The position numbers and the translations under genes were made by a program. A stretch of 64,000 bases of DNA from the NCBI GenBank assembly GCA_050123375.1, contig JASFHF010000003.1, positions 1 to 64,000 on the forward strand, read 5' to 3'. The notes beneath the pieces were generated by a model. That model did not search any database. It was not told where the DNA came from and saw only the letters and a program-made list of their open reading frames with translations. This document shows positions 1 to 8,303 of the stretch, in pieces. The stretch comes from JASFHF01 sp050123375. Its GTDB lineage: Bacteria; Pseudomonadota; Gammaproteobacteria; UBA12402. The number at the start of each line of letters is the position of its first letter. Positions within the stretch are counted from its first letter, which is position 1.

Positions 1-16
1 TTGGCGTCGCTCTTTT

Positions 17-107
17 TGCGACAATTGGGTATACTCTTTCATGCGACAAGTTCCTTTTTTTCAATTATTTACAGAGGCCATTTTACATGACCTCGGAATT
101 TGTCGCA
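17..107. repeat. nested hairpin upstream of RCC1 gene
   Basis: The octamer TGCGACAA occurs at 17-24 and 42-49, and its complement TTGTCGCA lies at 100-107. The arm at 42-54 pairs with 95-107 with one mismatch. A second stem, GAGGCCAT against ATGACCTC (about 74-94), sits inside the loop. The result is a two-tier hairpin of about 66 bp in an otherwise empty AT-rich stretch. I cannot tell whether it is a terminator of a gene left of the window, a mobile palindrome or a regulatory RNA. Confidence 0.4.
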
Positions 108-250
108 CTTCTTTTTAGAATTCACCATAAATTTTTGTGCCCTACAAAGAAAAAAATGACTTTAATTTCTCGTATTTAAGATTTCCTTAAGAAATGTGTT
201 CTATAATGTTATTATGTTTAATAAAATAATAATAGTAAGAATAAAAATAT

Positions 251-1987
251 ATGTTTAATAAAAAAATAATAAAAACAATAAAAAAAACAATAAAAAAAAT
301 ATTTAAAGGAAAGTCAAGAAAAATAGCTTTGGAATTCGGATTGTTATCGGGGTTGTTTGAGCAAAAAAGCAATGATTTTATATCTAATATTGGAAGTGAA
401 ATTTTTGCGTTTGTAACTGCAAAAACTTTGGTAAACATTTGTCTGGCTGGGTATTGTAAAGAGAAAGTAAATGAGCAGTTTTGCTCGAATCTTGATGAGG
501 ATCTAAGCAAAGAAAATAAATGTAATGAACAATCTTCTTTTTTTACCTTTTTTACCTTTAAAAAAGTAGCATATCAAACATTAAAAGAAATTGGTGTTAA
601 AAAACAAATTTTTTGTGGGATGAACCATACATTAGTTTTATGCGAAGATGGCAAAGTTTTAAGTTTTGGGAATAATAATTTTGGTCAACTTGGGCGAGAT
701 ACTAAGAGGAAACCATGCAGCATTCCTAAGCCCATTGATCTAAAAGGTAAAAAAGCAAAACAAATTTTTTGTGGAAAGAACCATACGTTTATTTTATGTG
801 CAAATGGGAAGGTTTTAAGTTTTGGGGATAATTTTTTTGGTCAACTTGGGCGAAAAACTGAAAAGGAATCATGCTGCATTCCTAAACCCATTGATCTGGA
901 AAATAAACTAAAAGGTAAACTAAAGGGTAAAAAAGCAAAACAAATTTTCTGTGGAGAGAAACACACATTAATTTTATGCACAGATGGCACAGTTTTAAGT
1001 TTTGGGAATAATTTTTATGGTCAACTTGGGCGAAAAACTAAGGGGAACCACCCATGCTGCATTCCTAAACCCATTGGTCTAAAAGGTAAACTAAAAGGTA
1101 AAAAAGCGAAACAAATTTTCTGTGGAGAGAAACACACATTAATTTTATGCACAGATGGCACAGTTTTAAGTTTTGGGAATAATAATTTTGGTCAACTTGG
1201 GCGAGATACTAAGAGGAAACCATGCAGCATTCCTAAGCCCATTGATCTAAAAGGTAAAAAAGCAAAACAAATTTTTTGTGGAAAGAACCATACGTTTATT
1301 TTATGTGCAAATGGGAAGGTTTTAAGTTTTGGGGATAATTTTTTTGGTCAACTTGGGCGAAAAACTGAAAAGGAATCATGCTGCATTCCTAAGCCCATTG
1401 ATCTAAAAGGTAAAAAAGCAAAACAAATTTTCTGCGAGACTGATGAAAACATAGTGTCATATGTATATGCAAAGAGTAAGCATTTATGTTGTGGGCATAT
1501 ATGTTATATTTTATGCACAGATGGCACAGTTTTAAGTTTTGGGAATAATAATTATGGTCAGCTTGGGCGAAAAACCGATGAGAAACTATGCCGCATTCCT
1601 AAACTCATTAATCTAAAAGGCAAAAAAGCACAACAAGTTTTCTGTGGAAAGAACCATACATTAATTTTATGCACAGATGGCACAGTTTTAAGTTTTGGGA
1701 ATAATAATTATGGTCAGCTTGGGCGAAAAACCGATGAGAAACTATGCCGCATTCCTAAACTCATTAATCTAAAAGGCAAAAAAGCACAACAAGTTTTCTG
1801 TGGAGAGAGCCATACATTAATTTTATGCACAGATGGCACAGTTTTAAGTTTTGGGAATAATTTTTATGGTCAGCTTGGGCGAAAAGCCAAAGGGGAATCA
1901 TGCCGTATTCCTACGCCTATTAATCTAAAAGGTAAAGAAGCAAATAGCAAATTCAAGCTAGGAAATGCAGTTATAAGGTTTTCCTAA
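251..1987 (+). CDS. RCC1-repeat protein, candidate effector
   Basis: This 578-residue protein has a basic N-terminus (about residues 1-110, no known domain). It is followed by eight tandem RCC1/ATS1-type repeats whose core reads SFGNNxxGQLGR, each preceded by IFCGxxHTxILC. RCC1 folds as a beta-propeller; in eukaryotes it is the Ran exchange factor, and intracellular bacteria use RCC1 repeats in secreted effectors. I see no Sec signal peptide. The start at 251 has no clear Shine-Dalgarno. A similar stretch, ATG plus TTTAATAAAA, occurs 40 bp upstream and stops at once, suggesting a local duplication of the start region. The repeats are rich in Cys and Lys. Function as an effector is inferred from the fold class only. 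Confidence 0.7.
   Translation: MFNKKIIKTIKKTIKKIFKGKSRKIALEFGLLSGLFEQKSNDFISNIGSEIFAFVTAKTLVNICLAGYCKEKVNEQFCSNLDEDLSKENKCNEQSSFFTFFTFKKVAYQTLKEIGVKKQIFCGMNHTLVLCEDGKVLSFGNNNFGQLGRDTKRKPCSIPKPIDLKGKKAKQIFCGKNHTFILCANGKVLSFGDNFFGQLGRKTEKESCCIPKPIDLENKLKGKLKGKKAKQIFCGEKHTLILCTDGTVLSFGNNFYGQLGRKTKGNHPCCIPKPIGLKGKLKGKKAKQIFCGEKHTLILCTDGTVLSFGNNNFGQLGRDTKRKPCSIPKPIDLKGKKAKQIFCGKNHTFILCANGKVLSFGDNFFGQLGRKTEKESCCIPKPIDLKGKKAKQIFCETDENIVSYVYAKSKHLCCGHICYILCTDGTVLSFGNNNYGQLGRKTDEKLCRIPKLINLKGKKAQQVFCGKNHTLILCTDGTVLSFGNNNYGQLGRKTDEKLCRIPKLINLKGKKAQQVFCGESHTLILCTDGTVLSFGNNFYGQLGRKAKGESCRIPTPINLKGKEANSKFKLGNAVIRFS
655..1805 (+). repeat. recent internal duplications in RCC1 gene
   Basis: About 230 bp at 655-885 (repeat units 1 and 2) recur base for base at offset +507 (about 1162-1392, units 4 and 5). 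A separate stretch of about 140 bp at 1508-1649 (unit 6) recurs at offset +156 (about 1664-1805, unit 7). Identity that includes third codon positions means recent duplication or gene conversion, so the number of propeller blades probably varies between strains. Confidence 0.85.
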
Positions 1988-2089
1988 TTGTTTATGTGAT
2001 TTGTGTCATTATCAAGATTGAAATAACAATAAATACATTGCGTTAAAAGAGCTGGCTGAATAAGAAAAAATCAATTATAATATCTCGCT

Positions 2090-2827
2090 ATGCAAATTAA
2101 ACCAGCGCAACAATTATCAGTAGTTATTCCCATGTATAACGAAGAGGATAACGTTGAGATTTTGGTGCGTGAAGTACATGCCGTATTAGCGCAACATCCT
2201 GATTTTGAAATAGTTGTGGTGGATGATGGCAGTCAGGATTCTACCTTTGAAAAGCTGAATTCGCTTGCTAAGGATATACCGCAATTGCGGCCAATAAAGC
2301 ACTTTGGAAATTTTGGTCAAAGTATTGGATTGGTTAGCGGTATTAAGGCGGCTAAACATCCTTGGATTGTAACGCTTGATGGTGATGGGCAAAATGATCC
2401 GGCAGATATTCCTAAATTAATTCAAACAGTAGAAGCAGCGAGGGTCGGTTCAGGAATATTATTAGCTGGCCATCGTGTTAATCGTAAAGATACGAAATGG
2501 AAAAAATTTGGTTCGCGTTTTGCGAATCGTGTAAGACGTTGGTTTTTGAAAGATAATTGTCCAGATACTGGGTGCGGGATAAAAATGTTTTCACGCGAAG
2601 CGTTTTTATTATTACCGCATTTTAATCATATGCATCGTTATCTCCCGGCTTTATTTAAGCATATCGGCGGTAAAGTCATAAATGTTTCAGTAAACCATCG
2701 TCCAAGAACGCAAGGTCAATCAAAATATGGCAATTGGGGAAGGTTAAAAGTTGGTATAGTAGATTTGTTTGGAGTAGCGTGGCTAATTCGCCGTATAAAA
2801 GTTCCGGAGTATAAAAATGACAATTGA
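2090..2827 (+). CDS. Family 2 glycosyltransferase, DPM/ArnC-like
   Basis: This 245-residue GT-A glycosyltransferase opens with SVVIPMYNEEDNVEIL, has the nucleotide-sugar motif VVVDDGSQDST and a DGDGQNDP metal-binding region near residue 100. It resembles dolichyl- or undecaprenyl-phosphate sugar transferases (DPM1, ArnC) but lacks C-terminal membrane helices. The next gene, a LAB_N membrane protein, overlaps its 3' end by 11 bp, so a membrane partner may be supplied in trans. With the downstream nucleotide-sugar epimerase it forms a three-gene cassette, probably for lipid-linked sugar or lipid A modification. The donor sugar cannot be told from sequence. Confidence 0.8.
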   Translation: MQIKPAQQLSVVIPMYNEEDNVEILVREVHAVLAQHPDFEIVVVDDGSQDSTFEKLNSLAKDIPQLRPIKHFGNFGQSIGLVSGIKAAKHPWIVTLDGDGQNDPADIPKLIQTVEAARVGSGILLAGHRVNRKDTKWKKFGSRFANRVRRWFLKDNCPDTGCGIKMFSREAFLLLPHFNHMHRYLPALFKHIGGKVINVSVNHRPRTQGQSKYGNWGRLKVGIVDLFGVAWLIRRIKVPEYKNDN

Positions 2828-3119
2828 TCATGGTGTAATTATCAACGTAATTTGGTTAACTATTGGTTTTGGCGGGCAGGCGATTTTTTCGATGCGGTTT
2901 GTGGTGCAGTGGTTATGCAGTGAAAGACAAAAGCGTAGCGTAATTCCTTTAGCGTTTTGGTACTTAAGTATTCTTGGCTCGATAACTTTATGTGCTTATG
3001 CGGTACATCGGCGTGATCCGGTATTTATTATAGGCCAAGCATTTGGCATTTTAGTTTATTTGCGTAATTTATATTTTATTTATAAAGAAAGGCAAGCATT
3101 GGTAAATACAGAAGGCTGA
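2817..3119 (+). CDS. LAB_N (lipid A biosynthesis N-terminal) membrane protein
   Basis: This 100-residue protein has three predicted membrane segments and the family hallmark QAIFSMRFVVQWLCSERQ followed by SVIPLAFWYLSI. LAB_N occurs alone or fused to the N-terminus of LpxB-like or glycosyltransferase proteins. It overlaps the upstream glycosyltransferase by 11 bp and precedes the epimerase by 8 bp, so translation is likely coupled. It probably acts with that glycosyltransferase at the inner membrane; this is inferred from context. Confidence 0.8.
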   Translation: MTIDHGVIINVIWLTIGFGGQAIFSMRFVVQWLCSERQKRSVIPLAFWYLSILGSITLCAYAVHRRDPVFIIGQAFGILVYLRNLYFIYKERQALVNTEG

Positions 3120-3127
3120 GTAGTTAC

Positions 3128-4075
3128 ATGAAAATTTTAGTTACTGGCTGCGCTGGTTTTATCGGCGCAGCATGTAGTAAAAAACTTTTAGAGCGGGGTG
3201 ATGAGGTTATTGGTATTGATAATCTTAATGATTATTATGATCCTGCATTCAAGCAAGCTCGTTTACAAAATTTGCATCAATATAAAAATTTTGTTTTTCA
3301 CCAGATTGATATTACTGATTTAAAAGCATTGCAAAAAATTTTACAAGAAACCAAACCGCGGTGTATTTTACATCTTGCGGCACAGGTTGGTGTGCGTTTT
3401 TCAATTAAAAATCCATTGCAATATATTCAGGATAATATAGTTGGTTTTACTAATTTATTAAATGAAGCGCAAAAACTGGATAGTTTAGAAAATTTGGTTT
3501 TTGCTTCAAGCAGTTCGGTTTATGGCGCAAATACTAAAATGCCTTATGAAGTTAGCGATTTTGTCGATCATCCGATAAGTATTTATGCTGCCAGCAAAAA
3601 ATGTGATGAATTAATTGCGCATGTTTATGCGCACATGTACGAGATGCCTTTGACCGGACTGCGTTATTTTACTGTATATGGTCCGTGGGGCAGGCCGGAT
3701 ATGGCGCCAATAAAATTTGCTAAAAAAATTATGGCAGATGAGCCGATTCCGGTTTTTAATTACGGTAATCATAGCCGTGATTTTACTTATATTGATGATA
3801 TTGTGGAAGGAACGATTTTAACTTTGGATAATCCAAAACCATATAAAGTTTATAACATTGGGTTTGGTAATCCAATGCAGTTGATGGATTTTATTAAACT
3901 GCTTGAAAAAGCATTAGGTAAAAAAGCAATTATTGATATGCAGCCGAAGCAGCCTGGAGATGTTGATAACACTTGGGCGGATGTTAGTGGTTTAAAAAAT
4001 GATTTTGGTTATCAGCCAAAAATTGCACTTGACGAAGGGATTGCGCGTTTCGCCAAGTGGTTTTTGGAATATTAA
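3128..4075 (+). CDS. NAD-dependent sugar epimerase, UDP-glucuronate 4-epimerase type
   Basis: This 315-residue extended-SDR enzyme has the Rossmann motif TGCAGFIG at residues 7-14, a Ser-rich SSSSVYG segment and the catalytic YAASK (Tyr-x3-Lys) near residue 150. The segment NLNDYYDPAFKQARL after the NAD site is typical of UDP-glucuronate 4-epimerases and related CapI/WbpP proteins. It ends the three-gene cassette begun by the glycosyltransferase at 2090 and probably supplies its UDP-sugar donor, possibly UDP-galacturonate. Substrate assignment is by resemblance only. Confidence 0.8.
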   Translation: MKILVTGCAGFIGAACSKKLLERGDEVIGIDNLNDYYDPAFKQARLQNLHQYKNFVFHQIDITDLKALQKILQETKPRCILHLAAQVGVRFSIKNPLQYIQDNIVGFTNLLNEAQKLDSLENLVFASSSSVYGANTKMPYEVSDFVDHPISIYAASKKCDELIAHVYAHMYEMPLTGLRYFTVYGPWGRPDMAPIKFAKKIMADEPIPVFNYGNHSRDFTYIDDIVEGTILTLDNPKPYKVYNIGFGNPMQLMDFIKLLEKALGKKAIIDMQPKQPGDVDNTWADVSGLKNDFGYQPKIALDEGIARFAKWFLEY

Positions 4076-4089
4076 ACATTGCATCACGT

Positions 4090-4563
4090 CTACATGTCTA
4101 TGCGGGATGCAAATTGTTCTATTTCTTTTATGCGCGCTTCTTCTTTAACTTTTCGATATGCATCTTCAGCTTTTTGATATGCATCGTCAGTTTTATATTT
4201 AGCTTTTTCGATTTCGATTTGTAACTTATTTCGTTTGTTTTTGTTATCGTTAACTTCTTTTTTGATTTTTTTATTACTAAAAATCCCGCATGAGAACTGG
4301 ATATTTTTTGTTTTTTTAAATGCAGTGTCAAGTCTGTGTTGTAATTTGTTAATTTTGATATTTACTATTTTAAATTGGTTGTAAGTTTTTTCTAAATTTT
4401 TTCTTATAACTTGCTTGAATTTTTTAGGATATTTCAATAACAATTTTAAATCATTTTCATTTAATTTATGCTTTTTGGATAATTTTAAACTACCTTTATA
4501 AAGCAGAGTTTCTGCAATACTTACTATTTGTTTGTTGTTTTTTTTATCAAATAATTCATACAT
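4090..4563 (-). CDS. Small lysine-rich coiled-coil protein, unknown
   Basis: This 157-residue protein matches no family I recognise. About 20 % of residues are Lys. The C-terminal half (residues 75-150) is a charged heptad-like helix, with an internal imperfect repeat around AYQKAEDAYRKVKEEA. No signal peptide or membrane segment is seen. A clear Shine-Dalgarno (AGAGGTAG) lies 7 bp before the start. It converges on the epimerase with a 14-bp gap. Composition resembles the other unknown coiled-coil protein at 8304-9986. It may be an effector or merely a structural protein. Confidence 0.55.
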   Translation of the reverse strand: MYELFDKKNNKQIVSIAETLLYKGSLKLSKKHKLNENDLKLLLKYPKKFKQVIRKNLEKTYNQFKIVNIKINKLQHRLDTAFKKTKNIQFSCGIFSNKKIKKEVNDNKNKRNKLQIEIEKAKYKTDDAYQKAEDAYRKVKEEARIKEIEQFASRIDM

Positions 4564-4872
4564 TATAATTCTACCTCTTGTTATTATTTTGTTAGTTTTG
4601 ATTAATTTTGGATTGCCAAATGTATTATAGCTTAAAATTTACAAACTTCCATGGTTGCCTAAAAATTGAACAACGCTCGTACTTTTAAGGAATTTGCCTT
4701 AAAAAAATTGGAGCAAAAATAAGTAAAAGCTGCCTGAATTTTGATTCAACAAGCTGTAGTCGAGAATAGATACTCTGTGTTTTTAAAAAGCCGCTGTTAA
4801 AATTGCTAAAGAGATGATTTTTCGTGATTTTCTGATATAATGCAAAAATTCTTTAAATATGAGGATATGATT
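4564..4872 (+). promoter_or_regulatory. yajC promoter region, extended -10
   Basis: This intergenic stretch of about 300 bp holds an extended -10 element TGATATAAT at 4833-4841, with no convincing -35 box. The most upstream in-frame ATG for yajC (4840) lies inside the -10 box and so cannot be the start. GAGG at 4861-4864 is the ribosome site for the ATG at 4873. In many gammaproteobacteria tgt precedes yajC; it is absent here. Nothing else coding is seen. Confidence 0.6.
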
Positions 4873-5202
4873 ATGGGTTTTTTAATTCCTGATGCTTACG
4901 CTGCAGTTCCTGCAGTAGGACATGGCTCATCAATGAACATGATTTTAATACTGGTGATTTTTGGCGCTTTTATTTATTTCTTTTTATGGCGTCCGCAGGC
5001 GAAACGTGCCAAACAGCATCAACAACTAGTCACCTCGATTAAGCCAGGTGATGAAATAGTTACTGCTGGCGGTATGATGGCTAAGATTACTAAAGTAACT
5101 GATGACTATTTCCAAATTCAGGTAAGCAAAGATTCGGAAATGTTGCTGCAAAAAAATTCGATTGCACGAGTATTGCCTAAAGGTACCATTAAAGAGTGGT
5201 AG
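4873..5202 (+). CDS. yajC: Sec translocon accessory subunit YajC
   Basis: The 109-residue protein has one membrane helix (about residues 17-39, MNMILILVIFGAFIYFFLWR) followed by the conserved RPQAKRAKQHQ segment and a small cytosolic SH3-like domain with GDEIVTAGGM. YajC associates with SecDF at the inner-membrane translocon. I place the start at 4873, not at the upstream ATG 4840, because the latter overlaps the -10 box and GAGG is spaced 8 bp from 4873. The length then matches the family (about 110 residues). secD follows after 14 bp, in one operon. Confidence 0.95.
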   Translation: MGFLIPDAYAAVPAVGHGSSMNMILILVIFGAFIYFFLWRPQAKRAKQHQQLVTSIKPGDEIVTAGGMMAKITKVTDDYFQIQVSKDSEMLLQKNSIARVLPKGTIKEW

Positions 5203-5216
5203 CAAGGAAAAAATAG

Positions 5217-7127
5217 ATGAATAAGTATCCTTTGTGGAAGAATCTATTACTGATTGCTGTTTTGATTATTGCGGCGTTATATGCATTGCCGAATGTTTTT
5301 TTTCAGGATCCTTCAGTGCAGATTTCCAGCACGACTCCTGGGATTGTTTTAAGCCAGGATTTTTTGCAAACGGTTACTACAACATTAAAGTCTAATAAGT
5401 TACCTTATAAATCAGCTAGTGTGGAAAAAGATCATCTTTTAGTTCGTTTTAGTGACATTGATACTCAACTGCAGGCTCAGGAATTATTGAAGAAAACTTT
5501 AGGTGATCAATATATTGTAGCAATAGATTTAGCTTCGGCTGCGCCGGAATGGTTGAGTAAAATCGGCGCTCATCAGGTAAAACTTGGTTTGGATTTGCGC
5601 GGCGGTGTGCATTTTTTACTGCAAATTGATCTTGATTCAGTATTGCAGCGCCGCTTAAAAGGCGATGTACATAATATCGAAGAAGAATTAAGAAGCAAGC
5701 GTATTCGTTATACCGGGATAGCGCAGCAACGTCAGAGTCAAGGTTTGATAATTCGTTTTCGTGATGCTGCGACATTACAAAAAGCGCAAAGCGTTTTGGC
5801 TAATAATTTTAGCGAATTTAAATGGGAAGCAGTTAAAGGCACTAATAATCAATTGTCTGGTAAATTAGTGCCGAATCAATTACAAAAAATTGGGCAGTAT
5901 GCAGTTGAGCAAACCATGACAACTTTGCGTCATCGGGTAAATGAATTAGGAGTCAGCGAAGCTTTAGTACAGCAGCAAGGACAAAATCGTATTTCGATTG
6001 ATTTGCCAGGAGTGCAGGATGCAACTCAAGCGAAAGATATTTTAGGGAAAACCGCAACGCTTGAATTTCACATGGTAGATACTGAACATGATGCAGCCAG
6101 CGCAGCAGCAGGAGGCTTAATTCCGCCGGGAACTTCTTTATATAATTATCAGGGCAGGCCGTATTTATTAAAAAATCAAATTATCTTATCAGGAGACTCA
6201 ATTACCAACGCTGAATCTGGTTTTGATCCAACTACAGGCCAACCGATGGTGGGAATTAAACTTGGTGGTGGTGGTGAATCTTTGTTTGAAAGAATTACTG
6301 CGGAAAATGTTGGTAAACCGATAGCGACGGTTTATATTGATTTGCAGCCACATACTACAAAGATTAACGGCAAAGAAAAAATTACTTACAAAAAGAAAAG
6401 TCGCGTAATTAATATTGCAACTATCGAATCGGCATTAGGTAATAATTTCCAGGTTACCGGATTATCCAATCCGCAAGAAGCTAATCAGTTGTCTTTATTG
6501 TTACGGTCAGGTGCATTGCCTGCAGTAATTGCAATTATCGAAGAAAAAACTGTTGGTCCCAGCATGGGTCAACGCAACATTCATCAGGGCATGCTTTCAG
6601 TTGAAATTGGCTTGCTGTTAGTTGTTATTTTCATGATTATTTACTATCGGTTTTTTGGGTTGGTTGCTGATATCGGTTTGTTGGTTAATATGATTTTTTT
6701 AATTGCCGTTTTGTCAGCAATTGGCGCAACTTTAACTTTTGCCGGTATTGCTGGTATTGTGCTTACTGTTGGTATGGCAGTTGATGCGAATGTATTGATT
6801 TACGAACGTATTCGAGAAGAATTGCGTAATGGCATGACACCGCAGGCAGCAATTCACGCTGGTTATGAACGCGCGCTTATTACGATTGTAGATGCAAATG
6901 TTACTACTTTAATTGTGGCGATGATTTTGTTTGCATTAGGTTCCGGTTCAGTTAAAGGTTTTGCAATTACTTTGACGATTGGTTTAATAACGTCAATGTT
7001 ATCTGCAATTATGTACACGCGTGCCATTGTAAATTGGCGTTATGGCGGCAAACGGGTTAAAAGTTTGTCGATAGGGGTTAGAGTTAATAAAAATATCGGG
7101 GAAAGTAAAAATGGGGTCAGGTCTTGA
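5217..7127 (+). CDS. secD: Protein translocase subunit SecD
   Basis: SecD (636 residues) is a proton-motive-force-driven RND-type factor that helps complete export through SecYEG. It starts with one membrane helix, carries the D1 motif LGLDLRGGVHFLLQ near residue 123 and a long periplasmic P1 region. It ends with five membrane helices holding the D5 signature GMAVDANVLIYERIREEL. The C-terminal residues (KNGVRS) and stop codon are encoded by the left end of a palindromic repeat that begins at 7113, so the natural tail appears to have been replaced when that element arrived. Confidence 0.97.
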   Translation: MNKYPLWKNLLLIAVLIIAALYALPNVFFQDPSVQISSTTPGIVLSQDFLQTVTTTLKSNKLPYKSASVEKDHLLVRFSDIDTQLQAQELLKKTLGDQYIVAIDLASAAPEWLSKIGAHQVKLGLDLRGGVHFLLQIDLDSVLQRRLKGDVHNIEEELRSKRIRYTGIAQQRQSQGLIIRFRDAATLQKAQSVLANNFSEFKWEAVKGTNNQLSGKLVPNQLQKIGQYAVEQTMTTLRHRVNELGVSEALVQQQGQNRISIDLPGVQDATQAKDILGKTATLEFHMVDTEHDAASAAAGGLIPPGTSLYNYQGRPYLLKNQIILSGDSITNAESGFDPTTGQPMVGIKLGGGGESLFERITAENVGKPIATVYIDLQPHTTKINGKEKITYKKKSRVINIATIESALGNNFQVTGLSNPQEANQLSLLLRSGALPAVIAIIEEKTVGPSMGQRNIHQGMLSVEIGLLLVVIFMIIYYRFFGLVADIGLLVNMIFLIAVLSAIGATLTFAGIAGIVLTVGMAVDANVLIYERIREELRNGMTPQAAIHAGYERALITIVDANVTTLIVAMILFALGSGSVKGFAITLTIGLITSMLSAIMYTRAIVNWRYGGKRVKSLSIGVRVNKNIGESKNGVRS

Positions 7128-7224
7128 ATTTTAGGCTTTGATTTAGTGGATAGAGCTAGCAGAGTCAAGTTTTGAGTTTTAAATTAAAGTGTAAAATTCA
7201 AGACCTGACCCCACTACGGAGTAA
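7113..7224 (+). repeat. Palindromic element family A, secD-secF copy
   Basis: The core at 7113-7212 (100 bp) has near-perfect terminal inverted repeats of about 20 bp beginning GGGGTCAGGTCTTGAATTTT. It is followed by the conserved tag CTACGGAGTAA (7214-7224). GGAG in the tag (7218-7221) sits 6 bp before the secF ATG and is its Shine-Dalgarno. The secD stop codon lies inside the left arm. Sister copies lie before fba and clpB, in the same orientation relative to the downstream gene. Confidence 0.9.
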
Positions 7225-7227
7225 TTT

Positions 7228-8172
7228 ATGGAATTTTTTAAAACCAATACAAAAATTGATTTTTTAGGATTACAAAAATGGGCGGCAGCATTTTCCATTA
7301 TTATTTTTATTGCATCCGTTGTGTCGCTAATTATTTTTGGTTTAAATTTTGATTTAGATTTTACTGGCGGTACTCAAATTAATTTAGTTTTTCCACAAAC
7401 TGTTAATATAGTGCAGATTCGTAAAGATTTAGATGCAGCGGGTTTGAAAGATGCGCAAGTGCAAACTTACGGAAGCACCAAGGATGTATTGATTAGTTTG
7501 GGAATTAGTAAACAGATGCGTAAATCTGGCCAAACTTTAAAACAAATACAAGATACTTTAACTCAGGCAGTAGCAAAAGCGGTGCCGAATGGGAATGTTG
7601 TAAGAGTGAATTCAATCGGCGCCAAGGTTAGTTCAGAACTAGCATATAAAGGTATTTTGGCAGTAGTAATTGCAATGTTGGTTACCATGATTTATATCGC
7701 CTTTCGATTTGAATGGCATATGGCAGTTGGTGCGGCGGTATCACTAGTACACGATCCAATTTTAATTTTAGGTTTATTTTCGTTTTTTCATATTCGGTTT
7801 GATTTGGTGGCGCTTGCCGCGGTGTTAACTGTGATTGGTTATTCATTGAATGACACCATTGTTATTTTTGACCGGGTGCGGGAAAATTTCCGTAAAATGC
7901 GTCGCGGTACACCAAAAGAAGTTGTTAATGCTGCAATTAATCAAACTTTATCACGAACTATTATGTCAGCAGGTTTGGTTTTGTTAGTAGTGGTAGTGTT
8001 ATATTTGTTTGGTGGGCCAGTGATTCATGCATTTTCATTAGCTCTAATCATTGGTATCGTGATTGGTACTTATTCTTCAATTTATGTAGCTGGATCTCTT
8101 GCGGTAGCTTTAGGTTTACAGCGTTCTGATTTATTAACGGCTGCGAAACGCGAGTATGTGGATACTCCGTAG
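7228..8172 (+). CDS. secF: Protein translocase subunit SecF
   Basis: SecF (314 residues) pairs with SecD. One N-terminal helix is followed by NFDLDFTGGTQI, a periplasmic P4 domain, then five helices with the family signature GYSLNDTIVIFDRVREN. Normally secF follows secD within tens of bases. Here a 100-bp palindromic element separates them and provides the ribosome-binding sequence for the ATG at 7228. Confidence 0.97.
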   Translation: MEFFKTNTKIDFLGLQKWAAAFSIIIFIASVVSLIIFGLNFDLDFTGGTQINLVFPQTVNIVQIRKDLDAAGLKDAQVQTYGSTKDVLISLGISKQMRKSGQTLKQIQDTLTQAVAKAVPNGNVVRVNSIGAKVSSELAYKGILAVVIAMLVTMIYIAFRFEWHMAVGAAVSLVHDPILILGLFSFFHIRFDLVALAAVLTVIGYSLNDTIVIFDRVRENFRKMRRGTPKEVVNAAINQTLSRTIMSAGLVLLVVVVLYLFGGPVIHAFSLALIIGIVIGTYSSIYVAGSLAVALGLQRSDLLTAAKREYVDTP

Positions 8173-8303
8173 TTAACTTGTTAACTGTCCGCGAAGCGTA
8201 TTATTTTTGTACAGAATTTTTTTTATTTTTTTCATGCTCTTAAGATTGTCTTAAGGTTAGAGTTCTATAATTAAAATAAGAAAGTGATAAGGGGGTGTAG
8301 AAT

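Noticed and set aside
600..1950. Regular repeats that might be taken for a CRISPR array or minisatellite
   Set aside because: The repeats keep one open frame and encode RCC1 units; spacing is that of protein repeats and varies with codons.
4840..4872. Upstream ATG for yajC
   Set aside because: It overlaps the extended -10 box and would add residues not found in YajC; GAGG fits ATG 4873.
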